Of a DNA stretch of 42,037 bases, positions 1-8,066 are shown one piece after another (the first letter of the stretch is position 1; every line of letters begins with the position of its first letter). The notes beneath the pieces were generated by a model. The model worked only from the letters and a program-made list of their open reading frames with translations, searched no databases and was not told the origin of the DNA. Location: contig DJHY01000038.1 in NCBI GenBank assembly GCA_002433335.1, positions 1 through 42,037 on the forward strand, in the 5' to 3' direction. Both the position numbers and the translations under genes were made by a program. This DNA is from Rhodospirillaceae bacterium UBA6608 (GTDB lineage Bacteria > Pseudomonadota > Alphaproteobacteria > Rhodospirillales_A > Casp-alpha2).

Positions 1-146
1 GCGAGCACCTCTTCGAGCATTCTGATCTGATGGCTGACCGCCGACGGCGTCACGTTCAGCTCCCGCGCCGCTTCGACGAAACTTTCATGCCGGACGGCGG
101 CTTCGAACGCGCGCAGAGCTTTCAATGGGGGCAAACGAAGATTCAT
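1..146 (-). CDS. LysR-family transcriptional regulator, N-terminal part (runs off the window)
   Basis: Only the first 48 codons are present; the rest lies beyond base 1. The protein starts MNLRLPPLKALRAFEAA and continues into a winged helix-turn-helix (about residues 5-48, with ELNVTPSAVSHQI as the recognition region), the start typical of GcvA-like LysR regulators. The gene reads away from the enoyl-CoA hydratase gene at 278, with an AT-rich 131-bp region between them, the usual layout in which a LysR protein controls its divergent neighbour. No effector domain is visible, so the ligand cannot be inferred. The family call is secure from the DNA-binding domain. Confidence 0.9.
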   Translation of the reverse strand, partial: MNLRLPPLKALRAFEAAVRHESFVEAARELNVTPSAVSHQIRMLEEVL

Positions 147-157
147 GACCAAGAAAA

Positions 158-172
158 ATTCATCCAATGAAT
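158..172. promoter_or_regulatory. Candidate LysR operator (6-3-6 palindrome)
   Basis: ATTCAT-cca-ATGAAT is a perfect inverted repeat with a 3-bp centre, and it contains a T-N11-A arrangement (T159, A171) as expected of LysR boxes. It sits 12 bp upstream of the truncated LysR start and 106 bp before the enoyl-CoA hydratase start, in the AT-rich divergent intergenic region. Binding by the adjacent regulator is inference. Confidence 0.45.
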
Positions 173-277
173 GAATTCTATCCATTTGTTTTAAAAGGTA
201 ATTTTTAGATACGACTTTATCTAGACAATGTCACTGACGATTTAATTTTAGGCCATTTGGCCGAAGGAGAAATCCCA

Positions 278-1075
278 ATGTCCTCCGACCCTGTGCTGTA
301 TGAAAAGCGCCGCTCCCTGGCGATCCTGACTCTGAACCGCCCGGATCAACTGAATGCCCTGAACTATGCCTTGATTGACAGGTTCATGGCGCATCTGGCC
401 GCGATAGAGGAAGACAACGCCATCCGCGCGGTGATCGTCACCGGCGCGGGCGGTCGCGCCTTCAGCGCCGGGGCCGACATCAAGGAATTCGCCGTCGCGG
501 TTGCCGCCGGGCCCGAAACGGCGCTGCGCGTTTTCGTCACCCGGGGCCAGGCCCTGACCTCGCGGATCGAACGCTTCCCGAAGCCGATCATCGCCGCCGT
601 CAACGGCCTGGCCTTCGGCGGGGGATGCGAAATCCTGGAAGCCATGCCGCTGGCCGTGGCCGCCAGCGACGCGACCTTCGCCAAGCCCGAGATCAATCTC
701 GGCTTTCCGCCGCCGTTCGGCGGCACGCAACGCCTGCCCCGATTGATCGGGCGCAAACGGGCCTTGGAAATGATCCTGACGGGCGATCCGATCAGCGCTG
801 ACGAGGCCCTGCATTGCGGCCTGATCAACCGCGTCGTTCCGCGCCCGAAGCTGATGAAAGAAGCCGAGAACCTGGCCGAACGAATTGTCGAAAAGCCCGC
901 GGTCAGCGTTGCCGCCAGCCTGGCCGCCGTGACGCGGGGCATCAACCTGACGATCGACGAAGGCTTGGCGGTCGAAGCGGCGCAGTTCGCCCGCGCCGCA
1001 GCAACGCCGGTCGTGATGGACGGCATCGGCCGCTTTCTCAATCGGACGGAAAGGTCCCGAATTTCGTCGATTTAA
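278..1075 (+). CDS. Enoyl-CoA hydratase/isomerase family protein
   Basis: Crotonase-fold protein of 265 residues, a usual length, expected to hydrate trans-2-enoyl-CoA in a fatty-acid or other acyl-CoA degradation route in the cytoplasm. The oxyanion-hole segment SAGADIKEF (63-71) is present. Both glutamates that activate water in true hydratases appear to be kept: E118 in GGGCE and E138 in KPEINLG, followed by FGGTQRLPRLIG. I chose ATG 278 because AAGGAGA lies 7 bp upstream; an upstream TTG at 257 would place this Shine-Dalgarno inside the coding region. The gene is divergent from a LysR regulator, which probably controls it. The substrate cannot be told from sequence, and no acyl-CoA dehydrogenase or thiolase lies nearby. 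Confidence 0.93.
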   Translation: MSSDPVLYEKRRSLAILTLNRPDQLNALNYALIDRFMAHLAAIEEDNAIRAVIVTGAGGRAFSAGADIKEFAVAVAAGPETALRVFVTRGQALTSRIERFPKPIIAAVNGLAFGGGCEILEAMPLAVAASDATFAKPEINLGFPPPFGGTQRLPRLIGRKRALEMILTGDPISADEALHCGLINRVVPRPKLMKEAENLAERIVEKPAVSVAASLAAVTRGINLTIDEGLAVEAAQFARAAATPVVMDGIGRFLNRTERSRISSI

Positions 1076-1084
1076 CCGGCAGTT

Positions 1085-1110
1085 TTGCTGCGCTTTATGC
1101 TGCGCAGCAA
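1085..1110. terminator. Hairpin between convergent genes, probable terminator
   Basis: A perfect 9-bp stem, TTGCTGCGC with GCGCAGCAA, encloses an 8-nt loop, 9 bp after the enoyl-CoA hydratase stop. The plus-strand sequence after the stem is T-rich but not a clean U-tract. It lies between two convergent genes and may serve both. Confidence 0.55.
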
Positions 1111-1128
1111 TTACGTTATTTCAAAAGG

Positions 1129-1545
1129 TTATGTGCCCTCGAACCGCTGCCCGGAGATGGCCGGGTGAAAGATCGGCTGAATGACGTTTCCAGCGGGGTC
1201 CGTGCAATGGAACGAGCGCGCGCCGTCAAAGTGATCGGACGGCGTATCCAGAAGGTTGACCCCCTTCGCCTTCATGAAATCGAACCAAGCCTGCAGGTCC
1301 TCCTTGGTATCGACGACGAAGCCGAAGTGATCCATCGGCCGCTTGGTCGGCGCCGCCTCGCCCGGGCGGGCCCGGCCGAGCGACAGGTTGTCGTTGCCCA
1401 GGGTCAGATAGACCAGATCGTCGTTGAAACGGCTGAGCTCCTGCATGCCCAGGATATCGCGGTAGAAACGTTCGCATTCGTCGAAATTCTCGACCACCAG
1501 GGCAAGGTGGCGCAGGCCTTTCAGGGGCGGCGGGGGCGTCGTCAT
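1129..1545 (-). CDS. VOC-superfamily (glyoxalase/dioxygenase fold) protein
   Basis: Single-module vicinal-oxygen-chelate protein of 138 residues with two beta-alpha-beta-beta-beta halves. The first is GLRHLALVVENFDECERFYRDILGM; the second starts at MDHFGFVV and ends in DPAGNVIQPIF. VOC enzymes bind a divalent metal through His and Glu residues. The two histidines (RHLAL, DHFGF) are visible, but the usual C-terminal glutamate in the N-x-[IV]-E pattern is Gln here (NVIQ). GAGGAGA upstream of ATG 1545 supports the start. The gene sits 55 bp downstream of a LysR gene on the same strand. The substrate is unknown; similar proteins are often called glyoxalase or bleomycin/fosfomycin-resistance-like without proof. 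Confidence 0.85.
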   Translation of the reverse strand: MTTPPPPLKGLRHLALVVENFDECERFYRDILGMQELSRFNDDLVYLTLGNDNLSLGRARPGEAAPTKRPMDHFGFVVDTKEDLQAWFDFMKAKGVNLLDTPSDHFDGARSFHCTDPAGNVIQPIFHPAISGQRFEGT

Positions 1546-1600
1546 GTTCGGATGTCTCCTCGGTCTTTGCCGTCAGCATAAGCCGAACGCGGCGGCGGCG

Positions 1601-2491
1601 TCATCCCGCGGCTTCGAATTCCGCCTGAAGCCATTCCCGGAAGGCGCGGACCTTCGGTCGGTCCTCGGCCCCTTGGACGCAAGCCAGGTAATAGGCCTGC
1701 GGGGCCGGCAAGGCGAAATCGAACGGCCGCACAAGCCGCCCCGCCGCCAAGTCGTCCGCGACCATCACGCTGCGGCCCAGGGCCACGCCCTCGCCCGCGC
1801 GCGCCGCCAACAGCACCAGGTTGGAATGGGAGTAGCCGGGCCCCCGTTCGGCATTGACGGTGTCGCAACCGACGGCGGCCAGCCAGTCGCGCCAATCGAC
1901 GGGCATTTCGTCGTGCAGCAGGGTGTAGTGGCTCAGATCGTCGGGCGTGACCAACGGCGGCCCCTCCGCCAACAGTTCCGGCGCGCAAACGGGGAACAGT
2001 TCCTCCGTCCGTAGCAGGGTCACGGTCAACCCCGGCCAGGATCCGCGCCCGTAGCGAATCGCCACGTCCATTCCTTCGCGCGCCAGATCGACCATGCGGT
2101 CGTTCATCACCAGACGCACGTCGATATCGGGATGGGATTGTCGAAACCGCCCCAGGCGCGGCACCAACCAGGATTGCGCGAAGGAATCCATGGTGGTCAC
2201 GGTCAATACCCCCTCTTCGTCCTGGCGCTGCACCCGATTGACGGCGGTGGCCAGAATATCCAGCGCCTCGCGGACCTCGGGATACAGAAGCTGCCCGGCT
2301 TCGGTCAGGATCAGGGCGCGGCTAAGGCGCCGGAACAGGGGGAACCCAAGCCAATCTTCCAAACTGCGGATCTGGTGGCTGACCGCCGCCTGGGTGACGT
2401 TCAATTCCTCCGCCGCCTGAGTGAATGACAGGTGACGGGCGGCGGCTTCGAAGGCGCGCAGGGCGTTCAGGGGCGGCAGACGACGGGACAT
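1601..2491 (-). CDS. LysR-family transcriptional regulator, GcvA-like
   Basis: Complete 296-residue regulator. The N-terminal winged HTH (about 6-65) begins PPLNALRAFEAAARHLSFTQAAEELNV in the protein. The remainder is the two-lobed substrate-binding domain with VRLVMNDRMVDLAREGMDVAIRYGRGSWPG, the signature seen in GcvA-type members, whose namesake regulates glycine cleavage. The VOC gene follows 55 bp downstream on the same strand, so they may be co-transcribed. The opposite neighbour across a 311-bp AT-rich region is the DUF1127 gene. The effector is unknown. The window holds two other regulators of this subtype, so a specific gcvA assignment is not justified. Confidence 0.93.
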   Translation of the reverse strand: MSRRLPPLNALRAFEAAARHLSFTQAAEELNVTQAAVSHQIRSLEDWLGFPLFRRLSRALILTEAGQLLYPEVREALDILATAVNRVQRQDEEGVLTVTTMDSFAQSWLVPRLGRFRQSHPDIDVRLVMNDRMVDLAREGMDVAIRYGRGSWPGLTVTLLRTEELFPVCAPELLAEGPPLVTPDDLSHYTLLHDEMPVDWRDWLAAVGCDTVNAERGPGYSHSNLVLLAARAGEGVALGRSVMVADDLAAGRLVRPFDFALPAPQAYYLACVQGAEDRPKVRAFREWLQAEFEAAG

Positions 2492-2802
2492 GATTGTATC
2501 ATTACATTAATATTACTCATCGAACAGAGCAGGATCGCATGCGGTAAAATTTCAACTCATTGTTTTTATTGTATTTTTAAATTGTACCATAACATACAGA
2601 TAATTTTTTCTAATCCATACAGGAATTTTTGTCGTTTGTGAACAGGCCGCGACCCTGGGTATTCAGGGGGTGCGCCGAAGATGGCGCGCCTGGTCTACAG
2701 GCAAAGATCTACAGACCACGCCCATCGACCATCAACACAACCGACTTTTCGCAACCATCCGGGCGGATACCCCGACCCGGCATCGAAACAAGGACAGGAC
2801 CC
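2492..2802. other. AT-rich divergent intergenic region
   Basis: This 311-bp stretch separates the LysR start (2491, minus) from the DUF1127 start (2803, plus). The LysR-proximal part, about 2492-2640, is strikingly AT-rich compared with the rest of the window and contains the alternating ATTACATTAATATTACT segment next to the regulator start. This suits promoters and LysR-type operators. I find no convincing gene, strong hairpin or clear sigma-70 promoter in it. Confidence 0.6.
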
Positions 2803-3063
2803 ATGGCATCGTCCCAGACGACCACCCAGACTGCGGGCCGGATCGCCCGCCCGGGCCTGTTTCCTCTCGGACAGGCCCTCGCTTCGCTGATCGTTTCCAC
2901 CGCCCGTGCGGTGTTCAATTTCCCGACCCTGCTCGTGGAATGGCAGAAACGCGACGAAATGCGCCGTCATCTCGCCTCGATGGAACCTCATCTGCGCGAG
3001 GATGTCGGCCTGAGCGCCGCCGACATTCGCCGCGAGGTTGAAAAGCCGTTTTGGAATTCCTGA
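2803..3063 (+). CDS. DUF1127-domain small protein
   Basis: An 86-residue protein whose C-terminal 40 residues match the DUF1127 (YjiS-like) pattern: a Trp-Gln-Lys-Arg segment, then RRHLASMEPHLREDVGLS and ADIRREVEKPFW. DUF1127 proteins are small, basic and widespread in alphaproteobacteria; some are RNA-binding or linked to phosphate, carbon and stress adaptation, but the molecular role is generally unresolved. The N-terminal half (ASSQTTTQTAGRIARPG then a hydrophobic stretch LGQALASLIVSTARAVF) is low in conserved features. ATG 2803 was chosen because the domain length fits and AAGGA lies upstream; the upstream in-frame ATG-like starts add unrelated sequence. A strong hairpin follows at 3109. 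Confidence 0.8.
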   Translation: MASSQTTTQTAGRIARPGLFPLGQALASLIVSTARAVFNFPTLLVEWQKRDEMRRHLASMEPHLREDVGLSAADIRREVEKPFWNS

Positions 3064-3108
3064 GCAGGACGACTAAACTTTCCCTGGCACCTCCTTGCGT
3101 GCCCCTTG

Positions 3109-3145
3109 ACGGGGCCGGCGCTCTCCGCCGGCCCCGTTTCCCTGT
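3109..3145 (+). terminator. Rho-independent terminator after the DUF1127 gene
   Basis: A perfect 12-bp GC-rich stem (ACGGGGCCGGCG with CGCCGGCCCCGT, 3109-3120 and 3126-3137) closes a 5-nt loop and is followed by TTTCCC. It begins 45 bp after the DUF1127 stop. Because it is so stable, it argues against the TTG at 3106 as a start for the following transporter. Confidence 0.8.
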
Positions 3146-3171
3146 TCAGTCGTCGGCTAGGAACCAATGCT

Positions 3172-4095
3172 GTGATCCTGCTGCTTTATGCCGTCACCGT
3201 TTTCGCCTGGGGTTTCAGCTGGTACGGCGTCCAACTTCAGGTCGGCGTCGTCGCGCCCGAAGTCTCGGTGTTCTACCGCTTCCTGTTATCGGCGGCGGTG
3301 ATGTACGGCTATTGCCGCTTCACCGGACGGGATATCGATTTTCGCCCGCGCGACCATTTGTGGGTCGCGGCGCAGGGCCTGTTTCTGTTCTGCACCAATT
3401 TCTATCTGGTCTACCTGGGCGCGCAGTACCTGCCGTCGGGTTTGATCTCGACCCTGTTCTCGCTGGTCATCGTGATGAACGTGATCGGCGGCGCCCTGTT
3501 CCTGCACAACCGCCTGGAAGCCCGCATGGTGATCGGCGCGATCTTCGGGATCGGCGGCATCGCCATCGTGTTCTGGCCCGAATTGGCGGCCTTCGACCTG
3601 CATCAAGGTGGGGCCAAAGGCATGATCCTGGTGCTTTGCGGCACCATGTCGGCGGCGACGGGCATGCTGATTTCCGCCCTGAACCAGCGGCGCGGCCTGG
3701 GCGTGGTGCGGACCAACACCATGGGCATGGCCTATGGCGCGCTGTTCTGCTTCATCTTCTGCGTCGCTCACGGGGCCGAATTCCGGATCGAATGGACCGT
3801 GTCTTACATCGGCGCGCTGCTGTTCCTGTCGATCATTTCGACAGTCATCGCCTTCGCGACGTATCTGACGCTGGTCGGGCGGATCGGGCCGGAGCGGGCC
3901 AGCTATTCATCGGTCCTGTTTCCCATGGTCGCATTGGCCGTATCGACCTGGCTGGAAGGGTTTCAATGGACGTCGGGGGCCGTGGTCGGCATTGCCTGTA
4001 TCCTGATCGGCAACCTGTTCGTTCTGACGCCGCCGGCGCTGCTGGCCAGACTGACCGGTCGCGCGGTGCGGCCGATCGCCACCACGCCTGAATAG
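3172..4095 (+). CDS. DMT-superfamily (EamA) transporter
   Basis: Inner-membrane protein of 307 residues with about ten hydrophobic segments arranged as two five-helix EamA repeats: the first from VILLLYAVTVFAWGFSWYG, the second from ILVLCGTMSAATGMLISA. Members export small metabolites such as amino acids, but the substrate is not predictable. I placed the start at GTG 3172, preceded 8 bp upstream by TAGGAA, rather than TTG 3106, which lies in the terminator hairpin of the preceding gene. The MFS carrier gene follows after 43 bp on the same strand, so the two transporters are probably co-transcribed. Confidence 0.87.
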   Translation: MILLLYAVTVFAWGFSWYGVQLQVGVVAPEVSVFYRFLLSAAVMYGYCRFTGRDIDFRPRDHLWVAAQGLFLFCTNFYLVYLGAQYLPSGLISTLFSLVIVMNVIGGALFLHNRLEARMVIGAIFGIGGIAIVFWPELAAFDLHQGGAKGMILVLCGTMSAATGMLISALNQRRGLGVVRTNTMGMAYGALFCFIFCVAHGAEFRIEWTVSYIGALLFLSIISTVIAFATYLTLVGRIGPERASYSSVLFPMVALAVSTWLEGFQWTSGAVVGIACILIGNLFVLTPPALLARLTGRAVRPIATTPE

Positions 4096-4138
4096 AATTG
4101 AAATTAATTACACAAAAAGCATCCAAGGAATCGTCATC

Positions 4139-5374
4139 ATGTCCGCCAAACGCATTGGCCTTGCCATCTGGGTCGTCGCCTTCGCCGGCTGTCTGATCGC
4201 CAGCCTGAACCTGGGGATTCGCACGACCTTCGGCCTTTTCCAGACCGACATCCTGCGCGATCTTTCCATCCCCCCCGCCGATTTCGGCCTTGCCCTGGCC
4301 ATCCAAAATTTGATGTGGGGCGTGGCCACGCCGTTCGTCGGAGCGATCGCCGACAAATTCGGCAGCATGCGGATGATGATCCTGGGGGCTTTGGTCTATG
4401 CCTCGGGCCTATGGGTGATGGCCACCGCCGACGGCTTGGCAACGTTCCACCTGGGCGCCGGGTTCCTGATCGGCATCGGCATGAGCGGCACCGGCTTCGG
4501 CGTGGTCCTGGGCGCGGTCGGGCGGCGCGCACCCGCGGCGCATCGCTCGCTGGCCCTCGGCATCGCCAGCGCCGGCGGCTCGTTCGGGCAGTTCTACATG
4601 GCGCCGGTCGGCCAGGCCTTGTTGGAGACCCAAGGCTGGTCGGCGGCGCTGACGGCGCTTGCCCTGATCTGCCTGATCGCCATCCCGCTGGCCTTCCTAT
4701 TGGCCCGCCAGCCGCTGGCCGAAGACGCCCTGCCCGCCGCCGCCCGCGCCAACGGCAACCCGTCCGACGGCCTGACCCTGGGGCAGGCCCTGGGCGAAGC
4801 CTATGCCCACGTCGGTTTCATTCTGTTGACCCTGGGCTTCTTCGTTTGCGGGTTTCAAGTCGCCTTCATCACCGTGCACTTTCCGAAATATCTGGAACTG
4901 CTGCACATCGACTTGCGGATCGCGGCCTTGTCACTGTCGCTGATCGGTCTGTGCAACATCATCGGCACCTTCGTCTGCGGGATGCTGGGCGGTCGATTCT
5001 CCAAGAAATGGGTTCTTGCCTGGCTCTATGCCCTACGTTCGTTTTGCATCATCGGCCTGTTGCTGGCGCCGAAAACGGAAACCAACGTGTTGCTGTTCGC
5101 CGGGGCCATGGGCCTGTTATGGCTTGGCACGGTGCCGCTGACCTCGGGCCTGGTCGCCCATATGTTCGGCGTGCGCTATCTGTCCATGCTGTTCGGGATC
5201 ACCTTCCTGAGCCATCAGGTCGGCAGCTTCCTGGGTGTCTGGCTGGGCGGTTACCTGTTCGAGATGACGGGAACCTACGATCTGGTGTGGTACGGCTCGA
5301 TCGCGCTGGGCTTCGCCGCCGCGGCCCTGCACATCCCGATCCCGGAACGGCCGGCTGTCCCGAAGACCGCCTAA
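4139..5374 (+). CDS. Major facilitator superfamily transporter
   Basis: A 411-residue inner-membrane protein with 12 predicted transmembrane helices in two six-helix halves. The loop 2-3 motif A is seen as GAIADKFGSMRMM (68-80), and the half-repeat in GMLGGRFSKKWVL. The N-terminal segment LNLGIRTTFGLFQ resembles carriers of the oxalate/formate and monocarboxylate type, so an organic-anion substrate is plausible but unproven. AAGGAA precedes ATG 4139. It lies 43 bp after the DMT transporter gene and 115 bp before a histidine kinase gene. No enzyme of an obvious pathway accompanies it. Confidence 0.9.
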   Translation: MSAKRIGLAIWVVAFAGCLIASLNLGIRTTFGLFQTDILRDLSIPPADFGLALAIQNLMWGVATPFVGAIADKFGSMRMMILGALVYASGLWVMATADGLATFHLGAGFLIGIGMSGTGFGVVLGAVGRRAPAAHRSLALGIASAGGSFGQFYMAPVGQALLETQGWSAALTALALICLIAIPLAFLLARQPLAEDALPAAARANGNPSDGLTLGQALGEAYAHVGFILLTLGFFVCGFQVAFITVHFPKYLELLHIDLRIAALSLSLIGLCNIIGTFVCGMLGGRFSKKWVLAWLYALRSFCIIGLLLAPKTETNVLLFAGAMGLLWLGTVPLTSGLVAHMFGVRYLSMLFGITFLSHQVGSFLGVWLGGYLFEMTGTYDLVWYGSIALGFAAAALHIPIPERPAVPKTA

Positions 5375-5401
5375 CGCACCGCCACCTTCAACAGCCTATT
5401 T

Positions 5402-5447
5402 GCCGCCCGGGGGAGCGCCGTAATATAAGGACATCTTCCCGGGCGGC
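5402..5447. repeat. Inverted repeat upstream of the histidine kinase
   Basis: Perfect 10-bp arms GCCGCCCGGG (5402-5411) and CCCGGGCGGC (5438-5447) flank a 26-nt centre containing an AT-rich TAATATAAGG. There is no U-tract, so it is a poor terminator for the MFS gene. It could be an operator pair straddling a promoter or an RNA hairpin in the kinase leader. Confidence 0.5.
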
Positions 5448-5489
5448 GGTCCGCCGACCGGTTCACGCAACCGCGCTCGCAGGACCGTC

Positions 5490-6842
5490 ATGCTGCATAT
5501 GAATTCCATCCTGGTTTCATTCACCGTGATGCAATTCATCCTGTCGGCTGTTCTTCTCGTCTTTTGGTTTTCCCGCCGCGATTCCAACGGCTTGGTTGAA
5601 ATGGCCCTGGCCGCGGCCTTGGGTGGTTTCGGGTCGTTGATCGCCGGCATCGGCGCCGGACGCAGCGACTTCGCCTTCGGTTTCGTCGGCATGACCTGTG
5701 TCGTCTTCGCGGCCTTGGCGGCGACCCGCTCGATGGCACGACTGCAGGGACGCAGACCGCAATACGCCTGCGAAGCCATCGTCGCCATTCTAGGGGTCGG
5801 CGCCGTCGCTTATTTCGCCCTGATCAAGAACAGCGTGCCGGGCATCCTGGTGTCGGTTTCCGCGGTTTATATCCTGATGTCCGGCCTGACGGCACGGGCG
5901 TTGCTGGCGGAACAGGACCCCGCATTGAAGCGCGGTTGCCGCATTCTGGGCGTGCTGTTCGGCCTATTCACCGCCCTGCATCTGGTCCGCTTCGTCGTCC
6001 GCCCCTTTATCGACGGCGTCCCTGGGCCTGGCGGGCAAATCCTGCTGCTCGACATCCTGTTCGCCTTCGTCGCCCTGGCGATCGTCATCGGGTGGAGCCT
6101 CGGCCTGTTGTGGACGATCTACAACAGTTCGGAATACCACCTGCGCGCCGCCTATGAGGAATTGGAGCGTTTTTCCAGCGCAGTGGCCCACGACCTGAAG
6201 ACGCCGCTCAACGCCGTGATCGGCAATATCGAAGCCGCAACCAGCCTGGCCGGAAACCTGTCGCCCGAACAACAAAACCGGTTTCTGTCCGCCGCGCATG
6301 AAGCGGCGCTGCGCATGAATCATTTCATTACCGATCTGTTGGCCGACGCCCGCGCCGCGCGCGAACCCGACCAAATCCACATGGTCGACCCCCATCGGTG
6401 TTTTCAGACGGCCCATGACAATCTGCGTCCGATGTTGGATGCCGTATCGGCGACCGTGTCGGTCGAACCGTTGCCGCCGGTCGCCGCCGCGCCGATACCC
6501 CTGACCCGAATTTTTCAGAACCTTTTGGACAACGCGATCAAGTATCGCTGTCACGATCGGGCACTGGAGATTCGGGTGTCGGCCGAGCGCGCCGACGGCG
6601 CCGTCGCGATTTCGATCAGAGACAACGGCCTAGGCATCGCCCGCGCCGACCACGACCGGGTGTTTGAGCGGTTCGAACGCGCCGGGAAAAAGAACCTGGT
6701 TCAGGGCGAAGGCGTGGGCCTGTCCGAATGCCGCCGGATCGCCGTGAAATACGGCGGCACGGTAATGGTCGATTCGTCCCTGGGCGACGGCGCGACGTTT
6801 ATCATCGTGCTGCCCGCCGCCCGGGGCGCGGACGCGCGTTAG
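5490..6842 (+). CDS. Membrane sensor histidine kinase (orphan)
   Basis: A 450-residue two-component sensor kinase. Residues 1-210 contain about seven hydrophobic helices with almost no periplasmic loop, suggesting an intramembrane or small-molecule sensor rather than a large extracytoplasmic domain. The DHp domain has FSSAVAHDLKTPLNAVIG with phospho-acceptor H234. The ATPase domain has the N box LLDNAIK (N348), G1 DNGLGI (378-383) and G2 GEGVGLS (406-412), and VFERFER between them. All catalytic boxes are intact. The kinase core looks like the bacteriophytochrome-type subgroup. No response regulator gene is adjacent. ATG 5490 is used; ATG 5499 is an alternative. Confidence 0.92.
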   Translation: MLHMNSILVSFTVMQFILSAVLLVFWFSRRDSNGLVEMALAAALGGFGSLIAGIGAGRSDFAFGFVGMTCVVFAALAATRSMARLQGRRPQYACEAIVAILGVGAVAYFALIKNSVPGILVSVSAVYILMSGLTARALLAEQDPALKRGCRILGVLFGLFTALHLVRFVVRPFIDGVPGPGGQILLLDILFAFVALAIVIGWSLGLLWTIYNSSEYHLRAAYEELERFSSAVAHDLKTPLNAVIGNIEAATSLAGNLSPEQQNRFLSAAHEAALRMNHFITDLLADARAAREPDQIHMVDPHRCFQTAHDNLRPMLDAVSATVSVEPLPPVAAAPIPLTRIFQNLLDNAIKYRCHDRALEIRVSAERADGAVAISIRDNGLGIARADHDRVFERFERAGKKNLVQGEGVGLSECRRIAVKYGGTVMVDSSLGDGATFIIVLPAARGADAR

Positions 6843-6846
6843 CTGA

Positions 6847-7848
6847 TCAGTTGACCGCGCCGGGGATTTGCCCGGTTGTCAAGACCACCTTGCCCGTCGA
6901 TTTGCGCGACAGAAGCATGTTCATGGCTTCCTTGACGTCGGCCAGATCGAAAGCATGGCTGACATGGGGCCGCAGGTCGCCTGCCGCCGTCCAGCCCAAC
7001 AGTTCGCTGAACGAGCGATCCAGCAGGTCCGGGTCGAGCATGCGGTGGGCACCCCAGTAATAGCCGATCACCGTCAGGTTCTTCACCAACAGGATATTGG
7101 CCGGAATTTGCGGCACGGTGCCGCTGGCGAAACCGACGACCAAGATCCGCCCGCCCTGCACCGTACAACGCAGCGAGGCATCGAAGGCCGAGCCGCCGAC
7201 CGGGTCATACACGCAATCGGCCCCGCGCCCATCGGTCAGTTGCTTGACCCGCTGGCGGATGTCTTCCTGGCGATAATCGATCAGGTGATCCGCGCCGTAT
7301 TCCTTGGCCACGGCCAGCTTGTCCGCACTGCCCGCAGTGGCGATCACCGTCGCCCCCATCTTCTTGCCGATTTCCACCGCCGTCAGACCGACGCCCCCGG
7401 CGGCCCCATGGACCAGCAGGGTTTCACCCGCCTGCAGCTTCAACTTGTCCTTCAGCCCGACGTGCGAAGTGCCGTAGACGATGGGAAAGGCCGCCGCCGA
7501 GACGAAATCCAGGTTGTCGGGAATGGTGTAGACGGTCGCCTCGTCGGTCACCGCCTCGGAGGCATAACCGCCGTAATGGACCGTGGCCATCACCCGGTCG
7601 CCCGGTTTAACGCGGGTCACGCCGGGCGCGACTTCCAACACCTCGCCCGCGACTTCCAATCCCGGGCTGAACGGAAACGGCGGTTTGACCTGATACTGGC
7701 CCTTGCACATCAGGGTGTCCGCGAAGTTGATCCCCGCCGCCGCGACGCGAATGCGCACGCCGCCGTCGACCATGGGCGGGTTGGGGGCGTCGTCGACGCA
7801 GGTCAGGGCATTGATCCCGTCGAATGTGTTGCAGACAACCGCGCGCAT
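6847..7848 (-). CDS. NADPH:quinone oxidoreductase-like MDR protein
   Basis: A 333-residue zinc-independent member of the medium-chain dehydrogenase/reductase family. The N-terminal GroES-like domain (MRAVVCNTFDG; RVAAAGINFADTLMCKGQY) and the NADPH-binding Rossmann domain (LLVHGAAGGVGLTAVEIGKKMGA) are in the usual order. The quinone-oxidoreductase signature is clear and there are no structural-zinc cysteines. Such enzymes reduce quinones or enones with NADPH, one electron or hydride at a time. Start ATG 7848 has AAGGAGA upstream; longer in-frame readings add unrelated residues. The gene is convergent with the histidine kinase, with a 4-bp gap, and divergent from the SpoU methyltransferase gene. 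Confidence 0.92.
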   Translation of the reverse strand: MRAVVCNTFDGINALTCVDDAPNPPMVDGGVRIRVAAAGINFADTLMCKGQYQVKPPFPFSPGLEVAGEVLEVAPGVTRVKPGDRVMATVHYGGYASEAVTDEATVYTIPDNLDFVSAAAFPIVYGTSHVGLKDKLKLQAGETLLVHGAAGGVGLTAVEIGKKMGATVIATAGSADKLAVAKEYGADHLIDYRQEDIRQRVKQLTDGRGADCVYDPVGGSAFDASLRCTVQGGRILVVGFASGTVPQIPANILLVKNLTVIGYYWGAHRMLDPDLLDRSFSELLGWTAAGDLRPHVSHAFDLADVKEAMNMLLSRKSTGKVVLTTGQIPGAVN

Positions 7849-8066
7849 GGGGGTCTCCTTCCGGGCTGGGGCGTCAAAACTTGATTTCGGGCCGGATTTG
7901 GCCAAGGTTGCGCAACCTGACCACACTGCGGCGCAAAGGGCAACGCCCCTTGGCCGTCAAATCGGCGCCCTCCGCAGGCGCCTTACCCTTCGGCTGTCGG
8001 CCTTGGCCAGCGCCGAAAAATCAACCCGAGACGCCGGATACGGCATCAGGAAACAAAGGGGACGAC

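Noticed and set aside
1113..1125. 13-base match with 34646-34658 (TACGTTATTTCAA)
   Set aside because: Matches of this length are expected by chance in 42 kb; no flanking similarity.
3051..4091. 346-codon plus-strand frame overlapping the DMT transporter in another phase
   Set aside because: Arg/Pro/Gly-rich composition without membrane helices; the transporter frame has ten.
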